Shown one piece after another: positions 24,884-38,200 of a stretch of 64,000 nt of DNA. Made by a program: the position numbers and the translations under genes. Below the pieces are notes generated by a model, which saw nothing but the letters and a program-made list of their open reading frames with translations, ran no database searches and was not told the DNA's origin. Every line of letters starts with the position of its first letter. Within the stretch, counting starts at the first letter, position 1. Origin of the DNA: Sphagnum compactum (Eukaryota > Bryophyta > Sphagnopsida > Sphagnales); NCBI GenBank assembly GCA_965153455.1, contig OZ234501.1, positions 15,426,855 through 15,490,854 of the forward strand, written 5' to 3'.

Positions 24884-25997
24884 TGATTCTGTCATGACAG
24901 TCCTTAGTAAATTCTATGTAGATTCACCAAGTTTTGTTGAATATTTCCAAGGAATAGAAAAAATGAAGTTATAACAAGTGTTTGTCTTAAATTAAAGATC
25001 CTTCTATTTGAAAAACTTCACAATTCACAAACAAGGACCTCAAGGGATCAGACCTCTTTTAGTTTTCTCTCATAGAGCCAACTAGTTGTGAATGAATGTG
25101 GTAGCTCATCATTCAACAACAAAACCCCACAAATGTTATCCCTTCATCAACATATCATTCCCATTCAGAAGTTGGACAAAAACTAAAAACAGATGTTGGT
25201 GATTATGAAAACCCTTCACCTAAACCTTAAAATGCCCACTTGTTCTTTAATCCCCAAAGTTCCCACTATAACATAGACACTCTTTTCTAAAAACAAACCA
25301 TATAACACTTTCATTATAAGGTCCCAAAACCCAAAACAGAATGATGGCTTCCACCACAATCACTCTTGAAATTGTTAGACTCTTTCATCCCTTCCCTTGA
25401 ATTGGTCCCTAACCACAGACTGTAGACCTCCTAATTCTTCCTGATATTCATGGTATAATAGAACACATGCACCAATTTAGAGAGAAGGAGAACCTTGGGG
25501 GAAGAAGCTAAATTTCGATCTTCAAATTGTGAAGTTGTTGAGTTTTTAAGTAGGAATATTGAACAATTGGGGATGAATGCCATGTTTTTTGTCCTCTTCA
25601 TCCCATTTCATATAGTCTGTCCTTGACTTCATATTCCCGCTCCCTTGAAACAACAATATTGATGATATCCAAGAATATGATTCACATTCACCATAAAAAT
25701 TGTCAATCAAACAACAAGGATTTTGCCCCATGATCGAAACTAGCTCACCTAAGCCACTCCATTGAAGAGTAATATTAAACACAGTTACCTACAAAACAAC
25801 AAAACAAAGCCAAATGTAAAAAAGAAAATAAGAAATTGGAATTTCGACGTCTTCAATTCTTATCAAAACATAACTACCTCATAATTTAGCATCATTCACC
25901 ACCCAAAAAAATTAGGGTTCCCACTTCCATCTGTGTTCATCCACAAAAATGCTTGACACTATTTTAGGTTATCATGTAATCTAGAATGTAAACACCA
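24884..25997 (-). repeat. 5' LTR of the Ty3/gypsy element (about 1.1 kb)
   Basis: Partner of the 16324-17427 LTR in the same orientation and of nearly the same length (1114 against 1104 bp). The plus-strand left edge is TGATTCTGTC and the right edge AACACCA. Numerous substitutions separate the pair. Confidence 0.85.
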
Positions 25998-26188
25998 CTT
26001 CAGCTATAGCCTCTTACAAATGATGCACATGATGGGGAGGGGGTGAGGAAGCCTCCAACAGAAGTTGCAAAAGATCATAAGAGTTTAGCAAATTTCCCAA
26101 CAGCCCTAGGGATGTAGAAATATAGTCAATCAAAGATAAGATACCTTTTTCTTCAAACCCGATTTTCCTTTTTTTAATAGGTTCACTA

Positions 26189-27081
26189 TGTTGCGACCTT
26201 AACCTTAGGCTCGCGACCAAGGCAAGGGCTTGCAAAGGTGCGGGCCGAGAGTGAAGCCCGAAAATCACATTTCATGCTCCCAGGAATGTAGGAGGGTGTC
26301 AGGGAATGAATCCACACACTCCCAAGTGGGCTCCCATTTTGGGAGTTGGAGTCCTAATGGACTCCCGAATTTTCAAAGAGCGATTGCAAGGGACAAAATT
26401 CATTGGATAGAAGAGTTCCTTATACCATTGAAAAGTTCTTGGAACGTAAATGTCAAAAATGGGCTCGCATGTCCCATTTGAGTATTTAAAACACAAGTTA
26501 TGGCCGAAAGAAGGGCCAGGAGTCAAAGTGCCAATTTGACTCCCAACCACCAAAAGTCGAGAATCGCCCTAATTTACTTGTGTGCAAATGGAGTGCCGCA
26601 TATCGTTGGAAAGCTTTTAACCAGGGTTACGACTTTTCTCTAGACCTCACTTCAATTGGAGATCTGCAAAAAACGTTATGGGCTTCCAAAGTCGTGGGAG
26701 TCCCAATTTTGGGAATTTCAGGACTCCTAAATTGGGAGTCCTAGGACAAAATGATGTTTGGATGTAGCCCCCATGGCTAATCATAGAGAATATTATAAGG
26801 GGGAAGGTGGTGGCTTCTCCCAAGTCCAGGCCATGGTGAGTCTTGTGAGTCCGTGTGTGAGTGTTTCAACTATGCATTAAACAACTTGTTGTTTTGGTTT
26901 GTGTACATCTATGTGAATAATTGACTCGCTTGTCATTCATCCTAGTCCCCATCCCAGAGTTCCAACATGCCCTTCTACCCTCGAGGTGCTGCAAGCTAAA
27001 GAACGTATCCCCACTCCTTCTTCCACTATTTTCACCTTCGAAATCACATTTGAATTTTATGAGGAGTTTGGGGGTGCATCA
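26189..27081 (+). mobile_element. Solo LTR, family A copy 4 (893 bp)
   Basis: Begins TGTTGCGACC and ends GGGGTGCATCA. It has a perfect 5-bp target duplication CACTA (26184-26188 and 27082-27086). It is close in sequence and orientation to copy 1 and lies about 190 bp beyond the gypsy 5' LTR. Confidence 0.92.
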
Positions 27082-27435
27082 CACTATGCATGTTAAAGAT
27101 TTTGTGCCTATGATTGATATTTAACACTTCTTTGTCGAATATTTTTTGATTTTATTTTAGAGAATGAGGTTCAATGATTTCAAATTTATTTTTTCAAAAT
27201 TTCAACATAAGTTATTTCACCACATTCATGTCTACTTATTACAAATTTAAAGGTTCTCTAGAAAAGAGTCCAAAGTTAAATCAAAATTTGCCTAAAGATG
27301 TTTTCCACTCTAGCTCCATTAGGGAATTGAAAAAATAAATGTTTAACACTTGAGGAATAAGTTTGAGAAATACATCTTGTCTTATGCATTTGTAATAGTA
27401 ATCCAATGGTTTTCAATGTTAAACAATTTTGACAA

Positions 27436-27475
27436 ATATATATATATATATATATATCTATATCTATATATATTT
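27436..27475. repeat. TA microsatellite
   Basis: About 40 bp of TA dinucleotides interrupted by CTATAT near the right end. Confidence 0.9.
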
Positions 27476-27479
27476 TAGC

Positions 27480-30400
27480 TACACCTTTTATGAATTATTT
27501 CGTGCCAAACATTAGTTCTAGGTACATAGACACAATATTATGCATGTTAAATGAATTCGAAGTTTGTTTCTGGTAGAGAATTGCACATTCCACAACTAAA
27601 GATATTGGTGGTGAATGTGTTCTGGAAAATGGAGAAATAAAATGCATTGAATGTTGAAGTATGTTATGAGGTTTTGAGCACAATGTTCACTGTTGTGTGA
27701 GATTTGGTTCATATCTCATCTCTAAACATTATGAAGCAAATCCATACTCATTTTTATAGTCCATCATTAATGTAAAACTGCCCATGACCAAACACTTGAG
27801 AATTTAGATCTTAAAGGTTTATTAACCATACATTTTTTTACACATCATCTTCAAAGAGCGTATGTAGAACTGAAGTCAATAACCAATAATTGTTTACAAA
27901 ATTATTATGAATTAAAACTAGAAAATTATGACCCCACAAAGTGACAAGGGTCTCAAAGTTTGAAAAAGTCAACTTAAAACACACGACATTCCTAAATTCA
28001 TACACTTTACACCCTATGAACAAACATTTTAAATCTATGTATGCAAATCACTCATCTCAACACCAACATGAAAAAAACTTGAATAACTTTGGACTTTTAA
28101 AATTACCATTCAAATTTGAAAAATATTTGCATTAAGATTAAATAAATTTAAATAAATGTTTAAAACGCAACATAGTAATTGCATTGTCAAGGGTGTGTTT
28201 GAGTTTTTAAATAAAAATCACCTTGAACAACCTTAAAATCAATGGCTGTTATGGTGCTAGATGGGGCAATCCTTTATCCTTCCTTTAATGTGAAAGAAAA
28301 ACATTATAATTGCCATAGCTGCAAGTTTTTTTCTTCATACCAACATTGCCTTCCCTCACAAGCTCCTTTTCTTTGTTCCTTCCTAAACTCCTTTTTTTTG
28401 CCTCTTTTCTTTACCTCCTCTCCTAAACTTCTTCTATGCAACATTAACAACAACATGAAAAGTTGATGTCACATTCACAACGACAATGCCATTTACTACA
28501 CTTGGTGGTGAAGAAAAAACAATAATAAGAAGTTTGTTCTTGCCATCCAAACTACTTGCTGAAGGAGTTATGGTAGTCCTCCTCACCACTCCTAAACTTG
28601 TTGAAATTGATGTCCGATAGCTTCATTTGCTTTCAATAGTTTCATTCACTTCTAATAATAGACTTTCAATTTCATTAAGGTTTGAGAGCTCCTGATTCCT
28701 GTTGTTGCAACTATGTACTTTCTGACCTTGCACATTAAGTCAAATTTCTTTTTTTGCTTTGATGACATCCACCATTGGTGGAAACATCATGAATTGTGAA
28801 GAATCTTGTGAGGACTTGAAAGATTTCTTCTAATCACTATTACATAATGTGGGTGCAATTCACTAATCCTCGTCGACTAGAACAATGAATTCATTACATC
28901 CCCATTAGGTCCCGTTCATTAGGACCAGTGAATTCACTCAAAATCCAATGAAATCATTTGGCATACAAGGACACCTTTTGTTTGTAGTGAATTCAACATG
29001 CTTGGACCTTGATCCATTGATGTTGTTGATGGCATTGATGGAGGCTCTCAATCTCTTTTTGGTTCGTCCTTTCTTTTCATGACCTTGGTCCATGCAACCA
29101 TGTAAACAATGACATTCCTTCCAATGATTCACTATTCACTCTTGCCATCAACTCTTCACTTGTTGCATTTGCCACCTTAGAATTTCACAATTGTTGGTGG
29201 CATAATCCTCATCATGTCCAGATGGTTGCAGAGCTATTATGATGGGTCGAACTTGATCTTTTCATGTGCATCTTTGAACAATTGTTAATAGAGAATGGAA
29301 TAAAATGATACCTGTGTTCTTTATAGCTAAAGAGCAACTAACGACTCTTTTCCTACTTTTTGACTATAGGACTTCAAAGTGCATTACACATCTCTCCTAC
29401 TTGCTCAAAATCTAGATGACATGAGCATACCTTGAATTCAAGAAACAACACAAAAGAACTTAGGAGTGTTGCAAGTTGGTTCTATTCATTTTCGTACTCT
29501 TCAAAGTTATCTTCATGAAAGAAATCTACCAAACACAAAGAGTCGTTAACTTTGTATAATGTGAATATTCAAACCAAACACATCACGTTGTGTCCATGAT
29601 CATAATTTTAAAACACTTTTCAAGTTTTAAAAAAAACTTTTGTTAATGATCATGCCAAAATAATGTAAAATGCACCATGTCAAAATAAATGACCTTTAAC
29701 TCTATTTAATTTAGTTTGTACATGTACTTATTTGCTAATGTAAATAGTTGTTACAACTTTGGGTAAGTAATTTAGATTTGAATGCTATTGTTATGTAAAT
29801 TAGGTTGTTTCTTATTAAATTGAATAAGTAGGCACTATAATATTTTTAAAAAATTAAATAGAATGAATTTGGATATAGTCTAGAACTTTAGTACAACTAA
29901 TCCAATCATTGTAAAGAGTCCAAGATAAAATGGAGATTTTAAATGTTATTGCTTGAAACTCACCTTGATGAAGGTTTAGGTCCAAGAATGACCCAAAAAT
30001 GTACTCCCCACACCACTTCCTTGTATATGGATATTGTGGCTACTAATACATGGATCCATTTTCACACCTTGGTGAAAGACTAGGGTTTTGAAAAAACAAA
30101 AATTTAAAATTTGGATGATTTTTGATGCAATAAGAATTTTTCAATATCTCAAAATCATTGATGCATTCATCAATTGGAATACATATGTCAATCAATCAAT
30201 ACCAAATTAAGATATTGACCCATAATTTAAAACAAGTTGAAACTTGAAACACAAACTTAATTTGCAAAACTTTTTTCAACGTTTGGCACCTTGTATTCTT
30301 GTATAGTTTCCAAGGCTAGCAAATAATGTCATTCACACCACACATTATGCATGGACTTGAATAGTTCAAGTCAAGCCCCTTTTAAGAAAAAATCATAAAT

Positions 30401-33400
30401 GTTTATAAACTTTATGAGCAAAGAGGCAAACATGAAGATAATAACCTTGTTACAAAATCTCATGTTCCAATGATGTGGCCTCTAAGATGTTAGCTTTCGC
30501 ATTGGTGGGGTCAGAAGTAGACCATTCAATGTTTACATTTGTTGGATTGGACTTGGCCCATTCAAACACCTCTTCACATGAATCAAAAGTTATGACATCT
30601 GGAAGAACATGGATCAATATTTCCACTAATTACACCCAAAACTTTTGGCCAAGTATCACATGAAAAGTTCCCCAGATAAATGATTTGATTACTCAGCTGC
30701 CCAACAATGCAAATTTTAACCTTAAATGTGGGTGGGTTAATAGACACTTCACTTGACATTATAATGCAAATAGATAAATATAAATGTCATGTTAATTAAC
30801 AAGATCTAGGTTTTCTCAAAATTTTATACTTTTGACAAGATATTTACAACTTGTGTTTAATGTTTTTTTTTAACAAACCCTAAAACCTAGGTAGTGGGGG
30901 GAATGGGATTAAATTCTTAAAAAGAGGTTTCATTCAACCAATGACCCCACAACAGGTTTTGTTGGATTGGTGCATTTGGTGGATGCTAGGTCACTCCGGC
31001 CCTCAATATAATACAATATCACTTTCCACGAAGGGGGAACGCAGTTTTCTTGGTAGCTGAAAAGTGGATTCCTCTAGTCCATGTTATTTTGTAAAGGTTG
31101 CATCAAATTTTCACGGTGAAGGATTGAAAAGAATTTTCCCTTCTTCACATTGAAGGGTTGTGAATTTTATAACCCTTCTGTGCACGTTCAACAAATACGT
31201 TATAATAAGAAGGCCATTTACTTAACAACCTACACGTCAACATAGAAGTACAATATATTGAAATTCAAAAACTAAATCAACAAACAAGAAATCAATTTGA
31301 ATCCACATCTAAAGGCACCACTGTACATGAATCTATATGTAAAGGCACAACTCTATATTTCTTTAGGGCACTTCAAATGTTAAAGATGTTATGCCAATCC
31401 ATGGCCTCCATCTCTGTTCCACATGCAATGATACTCGCATCAATGCATCCAAAGACTTAAGCTTTAACTTGATTTTGCAATCACTTTTCACCCAGTTTTG
31501 CTTTGAAAATCCATGCTCACAATTATTAGTTGTGTTCTATACAATGAGAAGCACCTTCCACCAGGAGCTAATTACTGTAGCCAAAGAAGAAGAAAAACAA
31601 ATAATTTGAAGTGAAACAAAATGTCCAAGCATGTAACATGGGCTTCAGCCTTCCTTGCACACTCTTTCCACAAAGTATCCGCAAAATCAAGAAGTTCAGC
31701 TCTTAACCTATTAGATTCTTCTTTACTATAATTAAACCTATGAACAATCTATCAACTAGTTCTTTAGAAGTTTCCCTCTTTCTAAATTATCAACTGGATA
31801 TTGCTTAGTAGTAAATAAGTGAGTAGCAATAAACTGGAGATGTCAGAAAATTTAGAATTTAAGGTTTCTATAAGCAATTGGATTTTATTTTATTTTTCAG
31901 TTTTAAAACAATCCTATAAGTCTCCACCCATATTGGTACAACTTCTCTAAGAAATTGACCTAGATAAATTTTGGTGTCTCTTCCAAAATCTCTACCTGGG
32001 CAGTGCCTCTTGAAAATGGTGATGCTAACATCCATAGTGGATCCAATTGTTATAATATCCACATGGTCACACTAAGATCACACACTCAACTTGTTTAGCT
32101 CAACAAAGATGTCAAACAAAAGTTTCAAAAGAAACTGGAATTACAATGAAATAATTTTCATGTACCAATCAATGGATGGTTCCTACCACAATTCCAATAA
32201 AATTTTTGGTTTTGAATGTCTTTAGTATTGTTAGCTACTGTTGCAACCAAAAAACTATGACAATGGGATGTCATCACAGTTTTTGAGTTGAAATTCTCAA
32301 GGAGAGTACACACCTACAAAATTAAATTAATAGGTAAGACGCAAACAAAATTTTGATTTGATATCTCATATTATTTAGTAGAACACTAAAATTTCAACTA
32401 AACCAAAAATTGCACAAGAGACCAATAAATGGGATGTCAGAAACACAAATTAGAATATATTAATTGCACTGTAATCTAAATTGAAATTCTGAAATATAAT
32501 TAAATAAAAATAATGCCAATATCATGGAATGACCCTCTTGTATTTTACACCTTTATTTGAATTGAGAATGTCAAGCAACCATTTACGAATGAAAGACTGA
32601 ATGCTAGAGTTCTGAATAATAATCACTTCCTGGAAAGGATAAGGACTGAAAATAAAAAATTTACATCTAGAAATAAACATGCTAGTAGCTAGTGTACATG
32701 TAAAGTAACGAACATAGTCCTCACATAACAGTGGCATCAACAGAACAAGGAGGGGTTGAGTTCATGGGAGAAGAATGGGAAGATCAATACAAGTATCCAG
32801 CGTCTACCTTCACAACTTTGATCTGCAAATAACATCATGAAACAATTCCCTAGAGAATGAACGATCCTGTGGGGGAAGTTTTGCTAGGTGAGCCTGTTAG
32901 GGCCCACATAGTAATGTTAAGAGTAAAAGTGATATCCAGGTGTGTGAAATGACTGGGCCTGCTGATTCTCCAACGACAAGTGTAATTAAACAGTGGAGCA
33001 CTTAACGTTATGATGCATTACAGTGGTCTTTTTCTTTCGTTGGCTTGAAACTACAACTATGGAAATCATCCTATTACTGATCCATGTCCTCTTCCTGACA
33101 CCTATTCACTATATCCAAATTCACAGTATTCATGAGTGCTTTTTTCAATGTTGTAATGTAGTAGCCAAAGTGGTGATCATCCATATGTAAGAAAATTTGG
33201 CCATATTATTTGATTATTTAAACAAGACATGAAAGTGAAACTATTGAAGCATGATCGTGCATTTTCGAATGCCCACTGGAACCTAGTGAAAACCCCCCAA
33301 AATTCAATCTTTTTTAATGCATCAACTATTTTAAATTCTTTTGCTAGGAGAATTTCGCCAGAGAAGAAAATGGTGGTAAGTATGTATTGTAGGTTACTTA

Positions 33401-33486
33401 AGAGAAACCTATCACTAACAATATTTGCCTTGGATGATGGTTTGAATTTGGCCTAATTCTGATTGCTTACAATGTCAGTTACAGAG
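27480..33486. other. 6-kb spacer downstream of the lipase-GTPase gene
   Basis: Mostly AT-rich with no recognised gene. Coding-like scraps on the minus strand occur at 31868-32062 (GRDFGRDTKIYLGQFLREVV) and about 31616-31715 (ELLDFADTLWKECARKAEAH). A splice-acceptor-like TTATTTGCAG occurs near 32848. These could be a transposon remnant or stray exons; I cannot tell which. Confidence 0.35.
32553..32558 (-). terminator. Candidate polyadenylation signal downstream of the lipase-GTPase gene
   Basis: An AATAAA hexamer occurs on the minus strand about 0.9 kb past the stop codon. It would be relevant if the last intron lies in the 3' end, because a plausible acceptor (TTATTTGCAG, near 32848) sits between. 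Such hexamers are frequent by chance in AT-rich DNA. Confidence 0.2.
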
Positions 33487-35200
33487 TTACCCACCTAAAG
33501 AAATGTCCAATCTTTGGGCAAATTCTGGAAAGTCAAGAACACCCACCTGCTTTAACTTAGGCATTTTGGATTCCTCTGGATCAAGACACACATAATAAAT
33601 GCGTTCTTTTGCGCAGCGTAGCTCCTTGGCGGTCTTCTCTTTGTGTCTCTCGAAACGCTCGGTCGTGAGTGTATGTAGTTCCCTCACTTTGAAACCGTCA
33701 TCTACCTTGTTGAATGCAACTGTGATCTCTGTACCAAGGCTCTTCTTTATTTCCAAGTACATCTCCTTTTGATCCTTCTTGATGTCATGCTACAGAGCCA
33801 ACAGGAAAAATTATATGTCTCGAATCAGGCTAGGACATGGTGGTGTGAGTGAAGAAAAGATTGGGTTGATCAAGTTTCTTGCCCAAGGTTCAACATCTAT
33901 TGTTCGTCTTGTAACTACGAAGACAGCAAATAAATGTGCTTAAAAACATGCATTTCAAAACAGTGCAAAGAGCTGGACTCGAATACCCATCACAATATTC
34001 AAGTGAAAAATGTCACCATAGAAAGCTACGTGCATGTTCATATGGTCAATCTATGCATTTAAAACATCTTTCCCCATTTGTAGAACAATTTATGTGAGCC
34101 TGTGTCTAGGAACTGCATGTACAGGTTAACAATCCTGAAGTCAAACCTAAGCATTGCAACTAACCAGGGGAGCTTCACGATTGAGTTGCACATCTATATA
34201 TGTATCCCTCTTGTCTAAGAAACCATGATGTGGAGGTACCTGGAAATTGAGTAGGAGCACACAAGAACTGGGAAGTGCTGCAAATTGCTTCCACTCGTCT
34301 GCATAGCCCCCCAAGCCATTTCCGCCCGGGAAGTCCACCAGGCATAGTGTGTTATTCACGGTGTATGCAGTTACTTTTGAAGTGTGAATATCCGTCCCAC
34401 ATTTGGGCATCTCAAGTCCATCATGGTAAAATCTTTCATGTGAAAGTACGTTCTGCAAATTTCAAAAAAAATGTTGATGATCTTTCCAATACACAAATGG
34501 TAAAACATATTCTAGAGGTCTACTCGCACATGAACAACCCACATAGCAACCTCATTAATAGTTCAAAAACCAAAAGCTGCAGGAGATCAAAGTTATGTTG
34601 GACATTGGATTCCAAACTGGAGAGAATATTGAAAAAATTGTCCTTCAAATATTAACTTATATATTATAGAAAATGGAGAGAATTTATAGAAAATTGACAT
34701 TAGTGGATCTCGTCGTTAGAAAAAATAAAACTAGTGAGCAATATATCCATAATTGCCTTGAGTAGTTTTTAAATTTCATTTGCAAGGAGCTTAAATGAAT
34801 GAACTTGGGCTACAGAATGAGACCTAATGCTATTAAAGGTAGTATGTAAACTCCTCAGTAGTCACCTTGATGAAGGTTGACTTGCCAACATCCTCAGCCC
34901 CTAGAAGCCCCACATACCGTGTCCCCTCAACAACTTTGTCATACATGGTTTTTGTGTCCACCACCACCTTGATCCTTTTCAGCAAGTTGATTCGAGATTT
35001 AGATTTGGCCTTCCTAAGAAACTTGTGCTTGAACTTCGGACATTTCTTCTTCTTGGTCATTCCATTGAAACAGTGGGCATTTCTTATCAAGTCCTTGAAT
35101 TCGTCGTTACTTTCATGGACTGAAATATAGATAAAACCCATCATTTTCCCCATAGTAACATTTTTGATTAGGGTTGAATACAGAAGTTGCAACACTTCAC
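33487..35200 (-). CDS. GTPase-encoding part (exons 7-9) of the fusion gene
   Basis: Exon 7 supplies the P-loop (G1) GAEDVGKS at residues 758-765, after strand YVGLL. Exon 8 gives the switch region, a threonine-containing HTSKVTAY (792-799) and the G3 motif DFPG at 809-812. Exon 9 carries NKVD at 892-895 (G4, guanine specificity). It ends with a strand-helix near LDFPEFAQRL, where dynamin-superfamily and IRG-type GTPases place the last element of the G domain. All three nucleotide-binding motifs are intact, so GTP rather than ATP binding is likely. The protein stops about 70 residues after G4, so the long helical C-terminus typical of dynamins and IRGs is missing unless further 3' exons exist. 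Closest family is uncertain: IRG-like, AIG1-like and septin-like GTPases remain possible. Confidence 0.75.
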
Positions 35201-38200
35201 CTATTTTAAGATTTAAATGGTGAAATGCTAAGCATAGTTGTCAAATAATTTAAACAAAATATACATGTCACATGTCCTCATGTGTCTCAAGTAATCTAAA
35301 TGACTAGGAAACAATGCCTTTCATACCAAAATGTGATATGCATGGCTTAAGTTGTTGTTGGGCTTTGACAACAATTGTTTTAGACAAAACAAGCAAAGAT
35401 TCAAAATTGAATCGGTTAACTACCTCGCGTGATAAGCGCCTGCTCCAACAATGTGACCTCGTTTGCAACCTCATGTGGAACTGTTGATGCAGATGTGGAA
35501 GGAGAATTGGACCATGCTGAAGCTTCCCAGCATGCAATCCTCAACACGCTGTTGTATTCATCAACTATGATCTCCGATGGCTTAAACATGGATAGAACTT
35601 TGGATACTACAGTGCTTAGAAATCTAAGGCCTGCTTTGAAGTCACCCATCTCATCTTCAATTTGAGGTTTCGAATCTGATGAGCCATCTTCATTTACCTT
35701 GGAAGCCTTGTTACAGATCAGAAGGCTGCAAAAATGTCAATGCAAAGAATATCAAATGTCAAGGTCACATGAGTCACACAAGCTAATACCCAAACAGAAA
35801 CTTCTAATTTGAAAATAACAGCTCAATACATTGTTAGGAACAGAAATTCAATTCCTAAGTCGTAACTCCTAAGTTAAAACATAATCTACTAATTAAATAA
35901 GCTGCTCTTTGTTATGACAAGAAACAGTACGAGTTGAAAAAGACATTTAAGTAGCAGAGAAGAAATTTAGCACAGAAGAAACCCACTTACCCACTTGTTA
36001 AAAAATTTGTCACTGCCTTCACCGTATCGTTGGCTTCCTTGGTGAGCCTTTTGATGTGCTCATCGATTGGCCCTTTAATCTGGCGACTCATCGCATCAGT
36101 ATGTATTTGTTTCAATGTTGTCGACAACGTCCTATTTTGCAGACCAGGTGCACCTACAACATATTTCTAAGTTCATCATGTTAGTTATATTCCAGATTAG
36201 ATCCGGAGTGCTATCTGATCTCTTATACTTACAAATTCATTTTTCCCTTGTGAATCTAATGTTAAGCTAATGTTAGCTGAACATTAATGGCCTCAATTAT
36301 TATACAAATCTGAGATAGTCTTAGCCCATATTGATCAAAACCATACATCAAAAGCCAAAAAGAATCACCCACATTGAATAATCTCGTCCAAAGCCTGTAG
36401 ATGAACATCAGCTGGACGGATTCCCAAGGGTGGATTGGCTTTCAAAATCATGGCTTGCAAAATCTTTGGGAGCAATTTGCAAACTGAATTAGTCGCTGGA
36501 TCGTCCCAGATGTCCTAGAATGATACAAGGAATTATCCTTAGTGAATTGAAGACTTTGAAAAACTTATAGCACCTCACATTTCGAGTGAACTTCTACTTA
36601 TTGTAAGACTGCATTCTATGCAAACTTAGATCCAATGCAACTTTAAGTGTTAATTCAAGGAGAAGAGCAACACTTCTAGGTGCGCACTTATAACTAATGT
36701 TGTTGAATCTACATATTCACAAATCCGACTGAATTTTATTGAAATTGGAATATTAGGCCTAAATTTGAATTGAAGTAGGAGCTCAAATGCATGTTTTAGT
36801 TACTTCGATGACCGGCATGTTTGACTCCCCAAAAGCCGTCTTGACAATGACCATCAACAGGTCAGTTCCTTGGCTAGTAACTGTATTGCGTTTGTCTTCC
36901 AGAATCAGAAGCCTGTTGTCTTCTTGCGTATTGGTCAGCCAAACTTCTTTTCCATTGGTATTAACAGGTGCACGAAGGAATAACAAGTTCTTCCCCGTTA
37001 TGCTGATGTATCGTCGATCTGCGTCAATGGTCTTGAGTTTTGCGGACGTGATCTAAACATTCAAGACAAAAATGGGATGAGAATCGAACAATCTTGAAGT
37101 TTTGTGAGCGCTCCAAACTTGTGTATATATTATGTGATTTTTTTGTGGAACGAAGGTACTAGCAACCTCTTTCTCTAATGACTCCCTGCATGAGGATGCA
37201 AATGATCAACGTGTGTGACTGTTTACCGTCTTCGTTACAGTGTGGCAAAATATATTGACAGTTGAAATGCTGTCAAAATGTGAGAAGAATATAATAACAT
37301 TGCAACTAGTTTGCGGCGACGTAAGCACAAATCACAACAAAGTTAGGTACTGACCTCTAAAAGGAGAAGTCCGAAAAAGCTTTCAATTGCACATTTTTTT
37401 ATGGGTTTCTCTGTTGAAAAAGGCAAAAACAATATTGCACTTACTTCTGGGGCAGGTGTATAAACAACCAATTCCGTGTCAGACTGGTTTTGGTCCACAG
37501 TAGTTTGTGGTAGTTGCGGTGTGTCAATAAAATATGAATCGATTAATACAGATTTGTATCCTCCAATTTCGTGATGTTTAGTGTCTTCCATTTTGATTTG
37601 CAAATGGTTCAGCATCTTTTGCATGAGCGTGCTCTCATAGTTTACAACTTGCACATCGTACCGCCCATCACGGAGCTCAGTGCTCTCCCTTTTTAGGAAT
37701 ACGTAGTATCCGACTGGAGAAAAATCAGACTCTGTCTGATCTGATGTTTTGAAGATGGACTTGGGAGGCACTACTCGCCGTGCTAGAAGATCACGGATCT
37801 CACCTGCCGGATGAGATGTGCCTATGTCAAATGTAGCTCTTATTGCCGCAACCACGACATCATCATGATAGTTTATCTTTTCTCCAATTGCTGCCACAAT
37901 GTTTTGGAGATTGTGGAGGAGACGCGGAATGGGGTCTGATTGGTTGACAAAGTTGATGAAACGCCATTTGAATTTCTCATTTTCGTTGACAGTTCGGGCG
38001 GCCTCCTTGTCGCACACGTGAGGCGCTCCGAATGCAATAGAAATCATTGAATCGAGAAATGAATTCTGCAATCCAGCGAAGAAAAATCAGGATAACGGCG
38101 TTGAAATTCGTGTTCACTTAGTACTATCTGTAGATTGCAAGTTTAAACCTGTATCGATTTGATGAGTGACTCACCTCATCGGGTATCCAGTTATCTTCCG

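Larger units (their letters stand above)
16324..25997 (-). mobile_element. Ty3/gypsy LTR retrotransposon, old, with nested insertions
   Basis: On the minus strand the order is 5' LTR (24884-25997), extra upstream reading frame, gag with zinc knuckles, protease, reverse transcriptase, RNase H, integrase, then 3' LTR (16324-17427). Protease-RT-RH-integrase order is diagnostic of Ty3/gypsy. The two LTRs are clearly alike along their length but differ often, and all genes carry stops and frameshifts, so the insertion is ancient. A polypurine tract, GGAAGGAGTGG on the minus strand, directly precedes the 3' LTR. I could not find a convincing primer-binding site or target duplication. A family A solo LTR (22548-23345) and a TIR element (21627-21902) lie inside it. 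Confidence 0.88.

Noticed and set aside
31391-31609. 72-codon frame resembling a small protein
   Set aside because: No motif, AT-rich context, and overlapping stop-rich readings on the other strand.
34275-34655. 126-codon plus-strand frame
   Set aside because: Antisense to exon 8 of the lipase-GTPase gene, which has splice sites and GTPase motifs.
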